Source: Pantoea sp. AS-PWVM4
GTDB taxonomy: Bacteria; Pseudomonadota; Gammaproteobacteria; Enterobacterales; Enterobacteriaceae
DNA: 64,000 nt
Assembly: GCF_000468095.1 (NCBI RefSeq)
Contig: NZ_ASZC01000003.1
Coordinates: 62,001-126,000, forward strand
Reading direction: 5' to 3'
The notes below the pieces were generated by a model. It worked only from the letters and a program-made list of their open reading frames with translations, ran no database searches and was not told the origin of the DNA. Below are positions 34,474 through 43,574 of the stretch, one piece after another. A program made the translations under genes and the position numbers. Positions within the stretch are counted from its first letter, which is position 1. Each line of letters starts with the position of its first letter.

Positions 34474-34531
34474 CTGTCACCGTTTGATCATTTCCCTGTC
34501 ATCAAGCCTTCATCGCCTTTGGCCGTAATAA
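34474..34531 (+). promoter_or_regulatory. PhoB box array and promoter of phnCDE
   Basis: Four 7-mers at exact 11-base spacing, CTGTCAC (34474), TGATCAT (34485), CTGTCAT (34496) and CCTTCAT (34507), match the Pho box CTGTCAT with 4-base spacers; one is a perfect copy. A -10 element TAATAA (34526-34531) lies 12 bases after the last repeat, the geometry of a PhoB-activated promoter where the box replaces the -35. The phnC start is 38 bases further. This predicts induction of the transporter under phosphate limitation. Confidence 0.82.
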
Positions 34532-34568
34532 GCGGGCAATTCACATCTCAGATGAAACGGAGCGGAAG

Positions 34569-35387
34569 ATGGCACAGGCACTACTGAAAACCGTGATCGA
34601 CAATCCTTATGTTCCGCACATTCAGCAGGGCCATAAGGTGCTGTCGGTGCAGGGACTGTGCAAGGCATACGGTGAAAATCGCGTGCTGGATAATGTCAGT
34701 TTCGATCTGCATGCGGGAGAACTGGTAGCGGTGATTGGCCGCTCTGGCGCAGGCAAATCGACATTGTTACATATGCTGAACGGCACCATCAGCGCGTCCA
34801 AAGGTGCCATTATCAGCGCGGAGCAGCATGATGTGGTGAAACTCAACAGCCGCCAGATGCGCGAATGGCGCAGCGCATGCGGCATGATTTTCCAGGATTT
34901 CTGCCTGGTGCCGCGTCTCGATGTGTTGACCAACGTCCTGCTTGGCCGTCTCAGCCAGACCTCTACGCTGAAATCCTTCTTCAAAGTGTTTTCCGAAACC
35001 GACCGTGCGCAGGCGATTGAACTGTTGCAGTGGATGAACATGCTGCCGCAGGCGCTGCAACGCGCTGAGAACCTGTCGGGCGGTCAGATGCAACGTGTGG
35101 CGATCTGCCGCGCGTTGATGCAAAACCCCAAAATCCTGCTGGCTGATGAGCCGGTAGCCTCACTCGACCCAAAAAATACCAAACGCATCATGGACGTGCT
35201 GCGCCAGGTCAGCGAACAGGGCATCAGCGTGATGGTGAACCTGCATTCGATTGAACTGGTGAAAAACTACTGCACCCGCGTGATAGGCATCCAGCGCGGC
35301 AAAGTGCTGTTTGACGGACATCCTGCGCAGTTGACCGACGGTCTGCTGCACGAGTTGTACGGCGACGAAATTAACCAGCTCCACTAA
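34569..35387 (+). CDS. phnC: PhnC, phosphonate ABC transporter ATP-binding protein
   Basis: A 272-aa import ATPase. Walker A is [15 protein letters not shown], signature [15 protein letters not shown], Walker [14 protein letters not shown] and switch His in [34 protein letters not shown] is the PhnC-type Q-loop segment. A good ribosome site (CGGAG) precedes the ATG. It begins a phnC-phnD-phnE1-phnE2 unit with its own PhoB-type promoter. Slightly longer than E. coli PhnC (262 aa) owing to an N-terminal extension. Confidence 0.95.
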   Translation: MAQALLKTVIDNPYVPHIQQGHKVLSVQGLCKAYGENRVLDNVSFDLHAGELVAVIGRSGAGKSTLLHMLNGTISASKGAIISAEQHDVVKLNSRQMREWRSACGMIFQDFCLVPRLDVLTNVLLGRLSQTSTLKSFFKVFSETDRAQAIELLQWMNMLPQALQRAENLSGGQMQRVAICRALMQNPKILLADEPVASLDPKNTKRIMDVLRQVSEQGISVMVNLHSIELVKNYCTRVIGIQRGKVLFDGHPAQLTDGLLHELYGDEINQLH

Positions 35388-35413
35388 CTCCCACGGCAAG
35401 AGAATAACCACCA

Positions 35414-36343
35414 ATGAAACTGACTTCTTTAGCTTTACTGACTGGCGCTCTGATGGCTTTTGGCGTTAACGCAGCGGATGCACCAAAACAGCTTAACCTC
35501 GGGATTCTGGGCGGTCAGAACGCCACCCAGCAGATTGGTGACAACCAGTGCGTGAAAACCTTCTTCGACAAAGAACTGAATGTCGACACGCAACTGCGTA
35601 ACTCGTCTGATTATTCAGGCGTGATTCAGGGGCTGCTGGGTAACAAGATTGACCTGGTACTGAGCATGTCACCCGCATCTTATGCCTCGGTCTACCTGCA
35701 AAACCCGAAAGCCGTGGATATCGTCGGGATCGTGGTGGATGACAAAGACGGTTCGAAAGGTTACCACTCGGTGGTGATCGTCAAGGCCGACAGCCCCTAC
35801 AAAAAGCTGGAAGACCTGAAGGGTAAATCGTTTGGTATGGCTGACCCGGACTCAACGTCGGGTTTCCTGATGCCAAATCAGGCGTTTAAGAAAGAGTTTG
35901 GCGGTACGGTAGATGACAAATACAAAGGCACCTTCTCTAACGTAACCTTCTCTGGCGGCCATGAGCAGGACATCCTCGGCGTGTTGAACGGTCAGTTCGA
36001 CGGGGCGGTGACCTGGACCTCATTGGTGGGCGACTACAACACCGGATACACCTCGGGTGCCTTTGGTCGTCTGATTCGTATGGACCACCCGGACCTGATG
36101 AAGCAGATTCGCATCATCTGGCAGTCACCGTTGATCCCGAATGGCCCGATCCTGGTAAGCAACAATTTGCCGGCTGACTTTAAACAGAAAGTGGTGGATA
36201 CCATCAAGAAACTGGATAAAGAGGATCATAGCTGCTTTGTTAAAGCGGTGGGCGGTGAGCAGCATATCGGCGCGGCAACTGTAGCGGATTATCAGAACAT
36301 CATTGATATGAAACGTGATCTGATGAAGGGTAGCCGCGGGTAG
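35414..36343 (+). CDS. phnD: PhnD, periplasmic phosphonate-binding protein
   Basis: A 309-aa binding protein with a Sec signal peptide (KLTSLALLTGALMAFGVNA, cleavage probably before ADAPKQ). Conserved PhnD segments include LNLGILGGQNATQQIGDNQC, GLLGNKIDLVLSMSPASYASV, FGMADPDSTSGFLMP and TFSGGHEQDILGVLNGQFDGAVTW. It delivers 2-aminoethylphosphonate or alkylphosphonates to PhnE. It is shorter than E. coli PhnD (338 aa) at the C-terminus: the frame ends MKGSRG then TAG, exactly where a family B repeat starts. Loss of a C-terminal tail on repeat insertion is therefore plausible. Confidence 0.94.
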   Translation: MKLTSLALLTGALMAFGVNAADAPKQLNLGILGGQNATQQIGDNQCVKTFFDKELNVDTQLRNSSDYSGVIQGLLGNKIDLVLSMSPASYASVYLQNPKAVDIVGIVVDDKDGSKGYHSVVIVKADSPYKKLEDLKGKSFGMADPDSTSGFLMPNQAFKKEFGGTVDDKYKGTFSNVTFSGGHEQDILGVLNGQFDGAVTWTSLVGDYNTGYTSGAFGRLIRMDHPDLMKQIRIIWQSPLIPNGPILVSNNLPADFKQKVVDTIKKLDKEDHSCFVKAVGGEQHIGAATVADYQNIIDMKRDLMKGSRG

Positions 36344-36472
36344 ACCTCTGCGGTCTGTGACCCTCACCCCGGCCCTCTCCCATAAGGGAGAGGGAGATGT
36401 GCCATATGCTCGATCTGTTCCCTTGCTCGATCTGTTCCCTCTCCCGCTTGCGGGAGAGGGTTAGGGTGAGGG
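36341..36472 (+). repeat. Family B intergenic repeat between phnD and phnE1
   Basis: It begins with the TAG stop of phnD, then TGCGGTCTGTGACCCTCACC (36349), hairpin CCCTCTCCCATAAGGGAGAG, the connector ATGTGCCATATGCTCGATC, a short duplicated piece (CTCGATCTGTTCCCT twice), hairpin CCCTCTCCCGCTTGCGGGAG and the tail GGTTAGGGTGAGGG ending at 36472. Both hairpins have 8-9 bp GC-rich stems. Position after a binding-protein gene and before the permease genes would favour higher expression of PhnD. Confidence 0.92.
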
Positions 36473-36511
36473 CAGCAACCTGCACCTCACACAACCACAG
36501 GACTCCCCCCG

Positions 36512-37375
36512 TTGACCGACTTCGAACACTACTACCAACGCATCCGCCGTCAGCAAAAGCGTGACACGCTGTTGTGGTCATTGCTGCTGGTGGCGCTGTA
36601 TCTCGCTGCGGGCAACATCGCAGAATTCAACCTGGTGACGGTCTGGCAATCGCTGCCGCATTTCTTTGACTACATCGGCGAAACCCTGCCGGTTTTGCAC
36701 TTGCCGGTGTTGTTTGCCGATGTCAAAACCGAAGGTTCCCTGGCTTACTGGGGGTATCGCCTGAATATCCAGTTGCCGCTGATCTGGGAAACCCTGCAAC
36801 TGGCAGTTTCCTCCACGTTGCTCGGCGTGGGTATCGCCGCCGTATTGGCCTTTTTCGCCGCCGATAACACTCAGTCGCCAAAGAGCGCACGCGTCGCCAT
36901 TCGTGCTTTTGTCGCCTTTTTGCGTACCATGCCGGAACTGGCGTGGGCGGTGATGTTTGTGATGGCTTTTGGTATCGGCGCGATCCCCGGTTTTCTCGCC
37001 CTGGCGCTGCACACCATTGGCAGCCTGACCAAGCTGTTTTATGAAGCGATTGAGAGCGCCTCGGACAAACCGGTACGCGGCCTCGCCGCCTGTGGTGCCA
37101 GCAAATTGCAGCGGATGCGTTTTGCTTTCTGGCCGCAGGTCAAACCGACCTTTCTCTCCTACAGCTTTATGCGTCTGGAGATCAACTTCCGCTCCTCGAC
37201 CATTCTTGGTCTGGTCGGCGCGGGGGGCATCGGTCAGGAGCTGATGACCAATATCAAACTGGATCGTTATGATCAGGTCAGCATTACGCTGTTGCTGATC
37301 ATTGTGGTGGTGTCACTGCTGGATACGCTCTCCGGCTGGTTGCGCCGCCGCGTGGTGGAAGGAGAACGCGCATGA
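36512..37375 (+). CDS. phnE: PhnE1, phosphonate ABC transporter permease
   Basis: A 287-aa inner-membrane permease. The start is an unusual TTG at 36512 (protein begins MTDFEHYYQRIRRQQKRD), with AGGA at 36499-36502; no ATG lies in frame near it. About six hydrophobic segments, the SSTLLGVGIAAVLAFFAA region and the EAA-type loop GLAACGASKLQRMRFAFWPQVKPTFLSY identify the PhnE family. It overlaps the second permease by ATGA, so the pair probably forms a heterodimer. E. coli has one PhnE; two adjacent permeases occur in other bacteria. Confidence 0.92.
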   Translation: MTDFEHYYQRIRRQQKRDTLLWSLLLVALYLAAGNIAEFNLVTVWQSLPHFFDYIGETLPVLHLPVLFADVKTEGSLAYWGYRLNIQLPLIWETLQLAVSSTLLGVGIAAVLAFFAADNTQSPKSARVAIRAFVAFLRTMPELAWAVMFVMAFGIGAIPGFLALALHTIGSLTKLFYEAIESASDKPVRGLAACGASKLQRMRFAFWPQVKPTFLSYSFMRLEINFRSSTILGLVGAGGIGQELMTNIKLDRYDQVSITLLLIIVVVSLLDTLSGWLRRRVVEGERA

Positions 37376-38256
37376 TCGCCCTGGCCCCGGATATCAGCCG
37401 GCTGAAGCAGCAACACCCGGAACTGTTTGCGGCGCAAAATCGTTACCTGCGTCGGATCGCCCTGATCGCCCTGGCGGTGTTGTTGTACTACGTTTTTTTC
37501 TTTGAATTCTTTGGTATCGAATGGAGCCGCCTGCTGATCGGCTGCCAGCAACTGGGACGTTATTTCCTGCGCATGTTTGTCTGGCAGGATTTTGCCAACT
37601 GGCCGTTTGGTTACTACCTGTCGCAGATTGGCATCACACTGGCGATTGTTTTTGCCGGAACCCTGACCGCCACGCTGTTGGCGTTACCGATCTCCTTTCT
37701 CGCGGCGCGGAATGTCATGCACGGTTCCATCACCCGACCGATTTCCCTGCTGATGCGTCGTGTATTGGATGTGCTGCGCGGTATCGATATGGCGATTTGG
37801 GGGCTGATCTTTGTACGCGCCGTCGGAATGGGGCCGCTGGCCGGGGTGCTGGCGATTGTGATGCAGGATATCGGCCTGCTGGGCAAGCTCTACGCCGAAG
37901 GGCATGAAGCGGTGGAACGCTCGCCCAGCCGGGGGCTTGGCGCGGTCGGAGCCAACAGCTTGCAGAAGCATCGCTTCGGCATTTTTACCCAATCGTTCCC
38001 GACCTTCCTGGCCCTGAGCCTGTACCAGATTGAATCTAACACCCGTTCGGCGGCGGTGTTGGGTTTTGTCGGTGCGGGTGGCGTGGGTCTGGTGTATGCC
38101 GAGAATATGCGTTTATGGAACTGGGACGTGGTGATGTTTATCACCCTGATTCTGGCGGCCATCGTGATGATGATGGATGTCATCTCCAGCCGCCTGCGTA
38201 AACGTTATATCAGCGGGAAAGCGGTGCCGCTGTGGCAGCCTGCCGGGCGCGATTAA
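37372..38256 (+). CDS. phnE: PhnE2, phosphonate ABC transporter permease
   Basis: A 294-aa permease paralogous to the preceding product, with hydrophobic segments at about residues 28-48, 80-110, 135-165 and 235-275. The EAA-type loop is GLGAVGANSLQKHRFGIFTQSFPTFLALS, followed by ESNTRSAAVLGFVGAGGVGLVYAENM as in E. coli PhnE. It starts within ATGA shared with phnE1. Its last 47 bases overlap the 3' end of the convergent histidine-kinase gene. Confidence 0.93.
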   Translation: MIALAPDISRLKQQHPELFAAQNRYLRRIALIALAVLLYYVFFFEFFGIEWSRLLIGCQQLGRYFLRMFVWQDFANWPFGYYLSQIGITLAIVFAGTLTATLLALPISFLAARNVMHGSITRPISLLMRRVLDVLRGIDMAIWGLIFVRAVGMGPLAGVLAIVMQDIGLLGKLYAEGHEAVERSPSRGLGAVGANSLQKHRFGIFTQSFPTFLALSLYQIESNTRSAAVLGFVGAGGVGLVYAENMRLWNWDVVMFITLILAAIVMMMDVISSRLRKRYISGKAVPLWQPAGRD

Positions 38257-40774
38257 GCCGTTCACTGCGTTGCCAGGCGCGTTCCAGCGCCTGTACCAGT
38301 TGCGCCTGATGCCAGGGTTTTGCCAGCCGTTCACACAGCGGCAGCATTACTGGCGTCTGGCGCAGATCCTGTCCGCTAATCAACAAGGTGGCGAGATGGG
38401 GGTAGTGCTGCTGGGCCTGGCGAATCACATCCGCCCCGTTCAGGCTGCCGGGTAGCATCAGGTCGCTGATCAGCAATTCAATATCCGGCGTCTGGCGCAG
38501 CAGCGCGAGGGCGCTCTCGCCATCGCCACACTCCAGCGTTAAATAACCTAACTGGTGCAGATGCTCGCACAACGTCTGGCGTACTGCCGGTTCGTCGTCG
38601 AGCACCAGCACCAGCCGGTCAGCACTGTCGCTGAGCGTGGCGGGAAGTGGCGCAGGGACGGGTTGGGCGACGACTGGTGCGCGCGGCAGCAACAGGCGTA
38701 CGGTGGTGCCCTGGCCGGGGGCGGTTTCCAGTTCAATCTGCCCGCCAGATTGCCGGACAAAGCCATACACCATCGATAACCCCAACCCGCTGCCGCTACC
38801 CAGCGCTTTGGTGGTAAAGAAGGGTTCAAACACCTGACTGCGTACCTCCGCCGACATGCCACAGCCGTGATCGATCACTTCAATGGTGACACGATCGCCT
38901 TCATCGCGGTGCTGATGCCAGATACGCAGACGGATTTCGCCGCTCTGTTTTTCCATCGCATCGCGCGCATTGACCACCAGATTCATCAGCGCGTTTTCCA
39001 GTTGTCCGGCGTCGATCCACGCGGGCCAGCCGGGGCGCTGCGCCTCGATCACCAGTCGCTGGCCGTGCAGCAGCGAATGCTGCAACAAGCCCTGAAGGTT
39101 ATCCACCAACTCCACCACCGACACGGCGCGTGGGTAGAGCGCCTGTTTGCGCGAAAAGGCCAGCAGCCGCTGGGTCAGTTGCGCCGCGCGGTCGGCGGCC
39201 TGACGGGCGCGCTCCACCCGGCTGGCGAGGGTGCCGGGCGGCAGTTGATCGACGGTCAGGGCCAGACTGCCGATAATCACCGCCAGCAGATTGTTGAAAT
39301 CATGCGCCAGACCGCCGGTCAGTTGCCCGACGGCTTTCATCTTCTGGCTGTGCAACAGCGCTTCTTCCAACGCTTTGCGTGTCGTGCGTTCCAGTACGGT
39401 ATTGACCATGCCACGCCGTGGCACCGGACTGAAGCGCAACTCCAGCGTGCGGCCATCGGCCAGCCGCACTTCCTGCGCTTCACCCAGCCCATGCAGTTCA
39501 ATCTCCAGCCGCTTCAGCAATTGTTGGTAATGCAGGCCGCGATGTAGCTCGCGTGGCGCAATGCCGAGCAGTTGCGGGTACTGTGCATTCCATACCACCA
39601 GCTCGCCGCCGTTATCGAACAGGGCAAAGCCATCGCGCATCGCCAGAAAGGTTGATTCCAGTTGGTTACTTTTCTCTTTTAACAGGCGTGAGGTGTGCGC
39701 CAGCGAGGCGGTATTGCGGGCGAAGACGTTGAAGGCGCGCGCCAGATCGCCCAGTTCATCGCGCCGTGCCATTCCAGGAACGTTGACGCTTTTCTCCCCC
39801 TGCGCCAGTTGCGTCATGGCGTGGGCGATCGCGGTCAGACTGGAGCCCAGGTTGCGATAAATGTAATAACCGGCATAACCGGTGATCAGCAGCGCCAGCA
39901 GCATAAACAGCACGATAAAACCGATGATGGAATCCAGTTCCTGATGGGTGGCCTGGCTGCGGGCGTCATTCTGCTGCGCGACCAGTTGCACGTAATGGGT
40001 GATGTCATCATTCAACATCGCCACCAGGGCTTTGATGCGATAGGTGGCATAGGCGATAGCGATATCACTCTGCTCCAGTTGGCTGGCAACCGGCAGCAGC
40101 GTCAACTCGGTGCTGACCAGTTGCTGCACTTTGTCAGCCAGTACCCCCTGCAACGGGGTGGCAGACCAGGCGGCATTGAGTGAATTCAGTTGGCGCACCG
40201 CTGCCTGTGGCGCGGTGGACTGAATCGCCACGGTCAGCAGGCGGGCGGTTTGTTGACGCAGGTCGAGGGACAGGGGCTGGCTGGTGACAAGGCTATCGAT
40301 ATGGTTGAGCAACAGCTGCGCCTGCCACAAGCCACTCAACATCAGGTTACGTTGCAGATGGCGTTCATGACCTTTCAGCAGCAGTTGATTGATACTTTGT
40401 TCCAGCATCTGGCTACGCTCGCGAATACGTTGCAACAACGCCGGTTGCTGTGCCGCCAGCGGTGCGCTTGCCAGCCGACTCAGCGACTGCTGCAACGCCT
40501 GCTGGGTTTGTTGTAGCCGCGCCGATTCGCTTTGATACTCCAGTGCCCCCACCACCTGCGACAAACGCACTGCCGCCGTTGCCACATTGGCGGTATCGCG
40601 TGCCAGTGCCAGACTGCCGTTCATATCCGCCAGGGTTTGCGCCTGGGCTTGTTCCTGAATGTGACCGGCGTGGCGAAATCCGCTAATAGCGACGAGGCCG
40701 ACCGCCAGCGTGACGCACACCACCAGCAGGTTAAACAGCAGCAGGCGACCGCGTGCGCCCAGGCTCCGACTCAT
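38210..40774 (-). CDS. Hybrid sensor histidine kinase with C-terminal receiver domain
   Basis: An 854-aa inner-membrane sensor. An N-terminal helix (LLLFNLLVVCVTLAVGLVAISG) and a second helix (IIGFIVLFMLLALLITGYAGYYIY, about residue 290) enclose a long helical periplasmic domain like that of TorS. Then HAMP, a PAS-like segment (LESTFLAMRDGFALFDNGGELVVWNAQYPQLLG), HisKA with phospho-His in GGLAHDFNNLLAVI, HATPase with NALMNLVVNARDAM and GSGLGLSMVYGFV, and a receiver with the phospho-Asp in LLISDLMLP. No Hpt domain. The ATG at 40774 has GGAGGG just upstream. It is divergent from the sugar importer genes and may sense their substrate; the likely partner is the OmpR-type protein at 47134. Confidence 0.9.
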   Translation of the reverse strand: MSRSLGARGRLLLFNLLVVCVTLAVGLVAISGFRHAGHIQEQAQAQTLADMNGSLALARDTANVATAAVRLSQVVGALEYQSESARLQQTQQALQQSLSRLASAPLAAQQPALLQRIRERSQMLEQSINQLLLKGHERHLQRNLMLSGLWQAQLLLNHIDSLVTSQPLSLDLRQQTARLLTVAIQSTAPQAAVRQLNSLNAAWSATPLQGVLADKVQQLVSTELTLLPVASQLEQSDIAIAYATYRIKALVAMLNDDITHYVQLVAQQNDARSQATHQELDSIIGFIVLFMLLALLITGYAGYYIYRNLGSSLTAIAHAMTQLAQGEKSVNVPGMARRDELGDLARAFNVFARNTASLAHTSRLLKEKSNQLESTFLAMRDGFALFDNGGELVVWNAQYPQLLGIAPRELHRGLHYQQLLKRLEIELHGLGEAQEVRLADGRTLELRFSPVPRRGMVNTVLERTTRKALEEALLHSQKMKAVGQLTGGLAHDFNNLLAVIIGSLALTVDQLPPGTLASRVERARQAADRAAQLTQRLLAFSRKQALYPRAVSVVELVDNLQGLLQHSLLHGQRLVIEAQRPGWPAWIDAGQLENALMNLVVNARDAMEKQSGEIRLRIWHQHRDEGDRVTIEVIDHGCGMSAEVRSQVFEPFFTTKALGSGSGLGLSMVYGFVRQSGGQIELETAPGQGTTVRLLLPRAPVVAQPVPAPLPATLSDSADRLVLVLDDEPAVRQTLCEHLHQLGYLTLECGDGESALALLRQTPDIELLISDLMLPGSLNGADVIRQAQQHYPHLATLLISGQDLRQTPVMLPLCERLAKPWHQAQLVQALERAWQRSERLNRARQAATAAPLSR

Positions 40775-40835
40775 GTTGCACCCTCCAACCGGCCTCATTC
40801 AGCGCGAGTATAGAAGTCGGTCGGCGGTGAAATAT

Positions 40836-40876
40836 GACAAATATAAATGGCGGCTGACATTTTCCATTTATCTGTC
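40836..40876. promoter_or_regulatory. Inverted repeat in the divergent kinase / sugar-transporter promoter region
   Basis: GACAAATATAAATGG (40836-40850) and CCATTTATCTGTC (40864-40876) form imperfect 13-15 base arms around a 13-base centre. It lies between the divergent kinase gene and the ABC gene at 40919, so it could be a regulator operator or part of two back-to-back promoters. The binding protein is unknown. Confidence 0.4.
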
Positions 40877-40918
40877 GCTGATTAACTCGCTGCACCCTTT
40901 GCCAGCAGGAGCGCAGCG

Positions 40919-42424
40919 ATGACGGCCACACCGATTCTGGAAATGCGGGCAATCACCCGACGTTTTGGCAGCTTTTACGCGTTGAAAGGGGTGGACCTGA
41001 CGGTCTGGCCCGGTGAAGTCCATGCGCTGATGGGGGAAAACGGCGCAGGCAAAAGCACCCTGATGAAGATCCTCGCCGGGGCTTACACCGCCAGCAGCGG
41101 GGAGATCCTGATTGATGGGCAGCCTTACGCCATTAAAGGTCCGAAAGAGGCGCTGGCGGCGGGCATCACCCTGATTTACCAGGAGATCAACCTGGCACCC
41201 AACCTGACTGTGGCGGAGAACATTTTCCTCGGCAGTGAAATCACTCGCGCCGGTTTAGTCAAACGCCGTCAAATGGCAGAAGAGGCACAACAGGTGATTG
41301 ACCGCCTGGGTGCGCAGTTCAGCGCCACTGACCTGGTAAGCCGACTGAGTATTGCTGAGCAGCAGCAGGTGGAGATTGCCCGTGCGCTGCATCGCAAAAG
41401 TCGCATTCTGGTGATGGATGAACCGACCGCTGCACTCTCCAATCGCGAAACCGAGCAACTGTTTGCGCTGATCAAACGTCTGCGCAGTGAAGGCATGGCG
41501 ATCATCTATATCAGCCATCGTATGGCGGAAGTGTATGAGCTTTCCGACCGGGTCAGCGTGCTGCGCGATGGTCAATACGTTGGCAGCCTGACGCGTGACC
41601 AGCTGAACGCCAGCGAGCTGGTGCGCATGATGGTCGGGCGGCCTCTCAGCGATCTGTTTAACAAAGATCGATCCATTCCGTTCGGCGCCATTCGTCTCGC
41701 CGTGAATCACCTTGGCGATGGCAAAAAGGTTTATCCCAGTAGTCTGGCGGTGCGGGCCGGGGAGATTGTCGGTCTTGCCGGACTGGTGGGTGCCGGGCGC
41801 AGCGAGCTGGCGCAGCTGATTTTTGGGGTGCACAAACCGAGCAGCGGGGAAATCTGGATCGATGGCGAACAGGTAAAAATTCATTCACCGCGTGAAGCCA
41901 TCGCCCACGGCATCGGTTTTCTTACCGAGAACCGGAAAGAGCAGGGCTTGTTTCTCGAACTGGCGGCGCAGGAAAACATTGTGATGGCGACGCTGGAACG
42001 CGATGCCAGTTACGGTCTGCTTAATCGCCGCAAAGGGCAGAAGATTGCCAGCGAAGCGATCCAGACCCTCAACATCCGTGTCCCCCATGCTCAGGTCCGT
42101 GCCGGTGGCCTCTCCGGCGGCAACCAGCAGAAGCTACTGGTGTCGCGCTGGGTGGCGATCGCACCGCGCATCCTGATCCTCGATGAACCGACGCGCGGTG
42201 TTGACGTCGGTGCCAAGAGTGAGATCTATCGCATGATGAGCCAACTGGCGCAGCAGGGCGTGGCGATTCTGATGATCTCCAGCGAGCTGCCGGAAGTGGT
42301 GGGGATGAGCGACCGGGTTTACGTAATGCGTGCAGGCACCATTGCCGGTGAATTAAGCGCGAACGAGATCAGCCAGGAAAACATTATGACGCTGGCCACC
42401 GGCGCACAGCCGGCCCATGTGTGA
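40919..42424 (+). CDS. Sugar ABC transporter ATP-binding protein, RbsA type
   Basis: A 501-aa ATPase with two ABC domains of the ribose/xylose/galactose type. Domain 1: Walker [15 protein letters not shown], signature [15 protein letters not shown], Walker [13 protein letters not shown]. Domain 2: degenerate Walker [11 protein letters not shown], signature [14 protein letters not shown], Walker [15 protein letters not shown]. The degenerate second P-loop is normal for RbsA. AGGAG precedes the ATG. With the permease and binding protein it makes a complete sugar importer. Sugar identity is suggested by the downstream lyxose-isomerase-type gene. Confidence 0.94.
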   Translation: MTATPILEMRAITRRFGSFYALKGVDLTVWPGEVHALMGENGAGKSTLMKILAGAYTASSGEILIDGQPYAIKGPKEALAAGITLIYQEINLAPNLTVAENIFLGSEITRAGLVKRRQMAEEAQQVIDRLGAQFSATDLVSRLSIAEQQQVEIARALHRKSRILVMDEPTAALSNRETEQLFALIKRLRSEGMAIIYISHRMAEVYELSDRVSVLRDGQYVGSLTRDQLNASELVRMMVGRPLSDLFNKDRSIPFGAIRLAVNHLGDGKKVYPSSLAVRAGEIVGLAGLVGAGRSELAQLIFGVHKPSSGEIWIDGEQVKIHSPREAIAHGIGFLTENRKEQGLFLELAAQENIVMATLERDASYGLLNRRKGQKIASEAIQTLNIRVPHAQVRAGGLSGGNQQKLLVSRWVAIAPRILILDEPTRGVDVGAKSEIYRMMSQLAQQGVAILMISSELPEVVGMSDRVYVMRAGTIAGELSANEISQENIMTLATGAQPAHV

Positions 42425-42434
42425 GGAGACGAGG

Positions 42435-43418
42435 ATGACCAGTGAAACCACCCGAATGAAAAACCCCACGCTGAAACGGGCGCTGATGGCGGATCTGTTG
42501 CAGACCGTTGGCATCCTGCCGATTTTGATTCTGATTGTCGCGGTGTTTGGCTTTGTTGCACCGAACTTCTTTACCGAGGCCAACCTGCTGAACATTACCC
42601 GCCAGGCGTCGATCAACATCGTGCTGGCGGCGGGGATGACCTTTGTGATTCTGACCGGCGGCATTGATTTGTCGGTGGGGTCGATGCTCGGTACTACCGC
42701 GGTGGTGGCAATGGTGGTGTCGCTCGATCCGGCCTTCGCCAGCCTGACCATTCCGGCGGCGCTCGGGGCAGGGCTGATCATGGGGCTGTTCAATGGCTTG
42801 CTGGTGGCGTGGGCGGGACTGCCGCCGTTTATCGTCACCCTCGGTACTTATACCGCGCTGCGCGGTGCGGCCTACCTGCTGGCCGACGGCACCACGGTGA
42901 TCAACTCCGACATCAACTTTGAGTGGATCGGCAACGGCTACATCGGGCCGATTCCCTGGCTGATTGTCATCGCCTTTGCGGTGATTGCGCTGTGCTGGTT
43001 CATCCTGCGCCGTACCACGCTGGGGGTTCATATCTATGCGGTGGGCGGCAACATGCAGGCCGCCCGGCTGACCGGTATCAAGGTTGGTGCGGTGCTGGTG
43101 TTTGTCTACGCGGTGAGCGGCCTGCTGTCCGGCTTGGGCGGCCTGATGAGCGCCTCGCGTCTCTACAGCGCCAACGGCAACCTCGGTGTCGGCTATGAGC
43201 TGGATGCCATCGCTGCGGTGATCCTCGGCGGCACCAGCTTCGTCGGCGGCATCGGCACCATTACCGGCACGCTGATTGGTGCGCTGATTATCGCCACCCT
43301 GAATAACGGTATGACGCTGATGGGGGTGTCGTACTTCTGGCAACTGGTGATTAAAGGCGCGGTGATCATTATCGCCGTGCTGATCGATAAATATCGCACC
43401 CGGCATCATGTGGGGTAG
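42435..43418 (+). CDS. Sugar ABC transporter permease, RbsC type
   Basis: A 327-aa permease. Segments LLNITRQASINIVLAAGMTFVILTGGIDLSVGSMLG and GLPPFIVTLGTYTALRGAAYLLADG are hallmarks of RbsC, and GNMQAARLTGIKVG is the ATPase-contact loop. Around eight to ten membrane segments. The ATG at 42435 has GAGGAG (42423-42428) six bases upstream; an in-frame ATG at 42417 overlaps the preceding gene. Its final codons CAT GTG GGG TAG run into GTGCGG of a family B repeat, which appears to supply the stop. Confidence 0.94.
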   Translation: MTSETTRMKNPTLKRALMADLLQTVGILPILILIVAVFGFVAPNFFTEANLLNITRQASINIVLAAGMTFVILTGGIDLSVGSMLGTTAVVAMVVSLDPAFASLTIPAALGAGLIMGLFNGLLVAWAGLPPFIVTLGTYTALRGAAYLLADGTTVINSDINFEWIGNGYIGPIPWLIVIAFAVIALCWFILRRTTLGVHIYAVGGNMQAARLTGIKVGAVLVFVYAVSGLLSGLGGLMSASRLYSANGNLGVGYELDAIAAVILGGTSFVGGIGTITGTLIGALIIATLNNGMTLMGVSYFWQLVIKGAVIIIAVLIDKYRTRHHVG

Positions 43419-43527
43419 GTGCGGTCTGTAACCCTCACCCCGGCCCTCTCCCATAAGGGAGAGGGGGATGTGCCATATGCTCGATCGGTTCCCTCTCCCG
43501 CTTGCGGGAGAGGGTTAGGGTGAGGGC
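43414..43527 (+). repeat. Family B intergenic repeat between RbsC-type and RbsB-type genes
   Basis: It opens GGGTAGGTGCGGTCTGTAAC with the permease stop TAG included. The hairpin CCCTCTCCCATAAGGGAGAG, the connector ATGTGCCATATGCTCGATCG, the hairpin CCCTCTCCCGCTTGCGGGAG and the tail GGTTAGGGTGAGGG follow. This is the cleanest single copy of the element in the window. Confidence 0.93.
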
Positions 43528-43574
43528 AAGGGCAGCAACAATACAAAACCAAAAAAAGCAGGAGAACATCGACT

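Noticed and set aside
38867..39547. 226-codon plus-strand frame inside the histidine kinase gene
   Set aside because: Antisense to HisKA/HATPase motifs; composition is His/Gln-rich without a domain.
42384..43454. 356-codon open frame on the minus strand opposite the RbsC-type permease
   Set aside because: It is low-complexity in composition (rich in Arg, His and Gln), has no domain motif and lies fully opposite a clear permease gene; a high-GC shadow.
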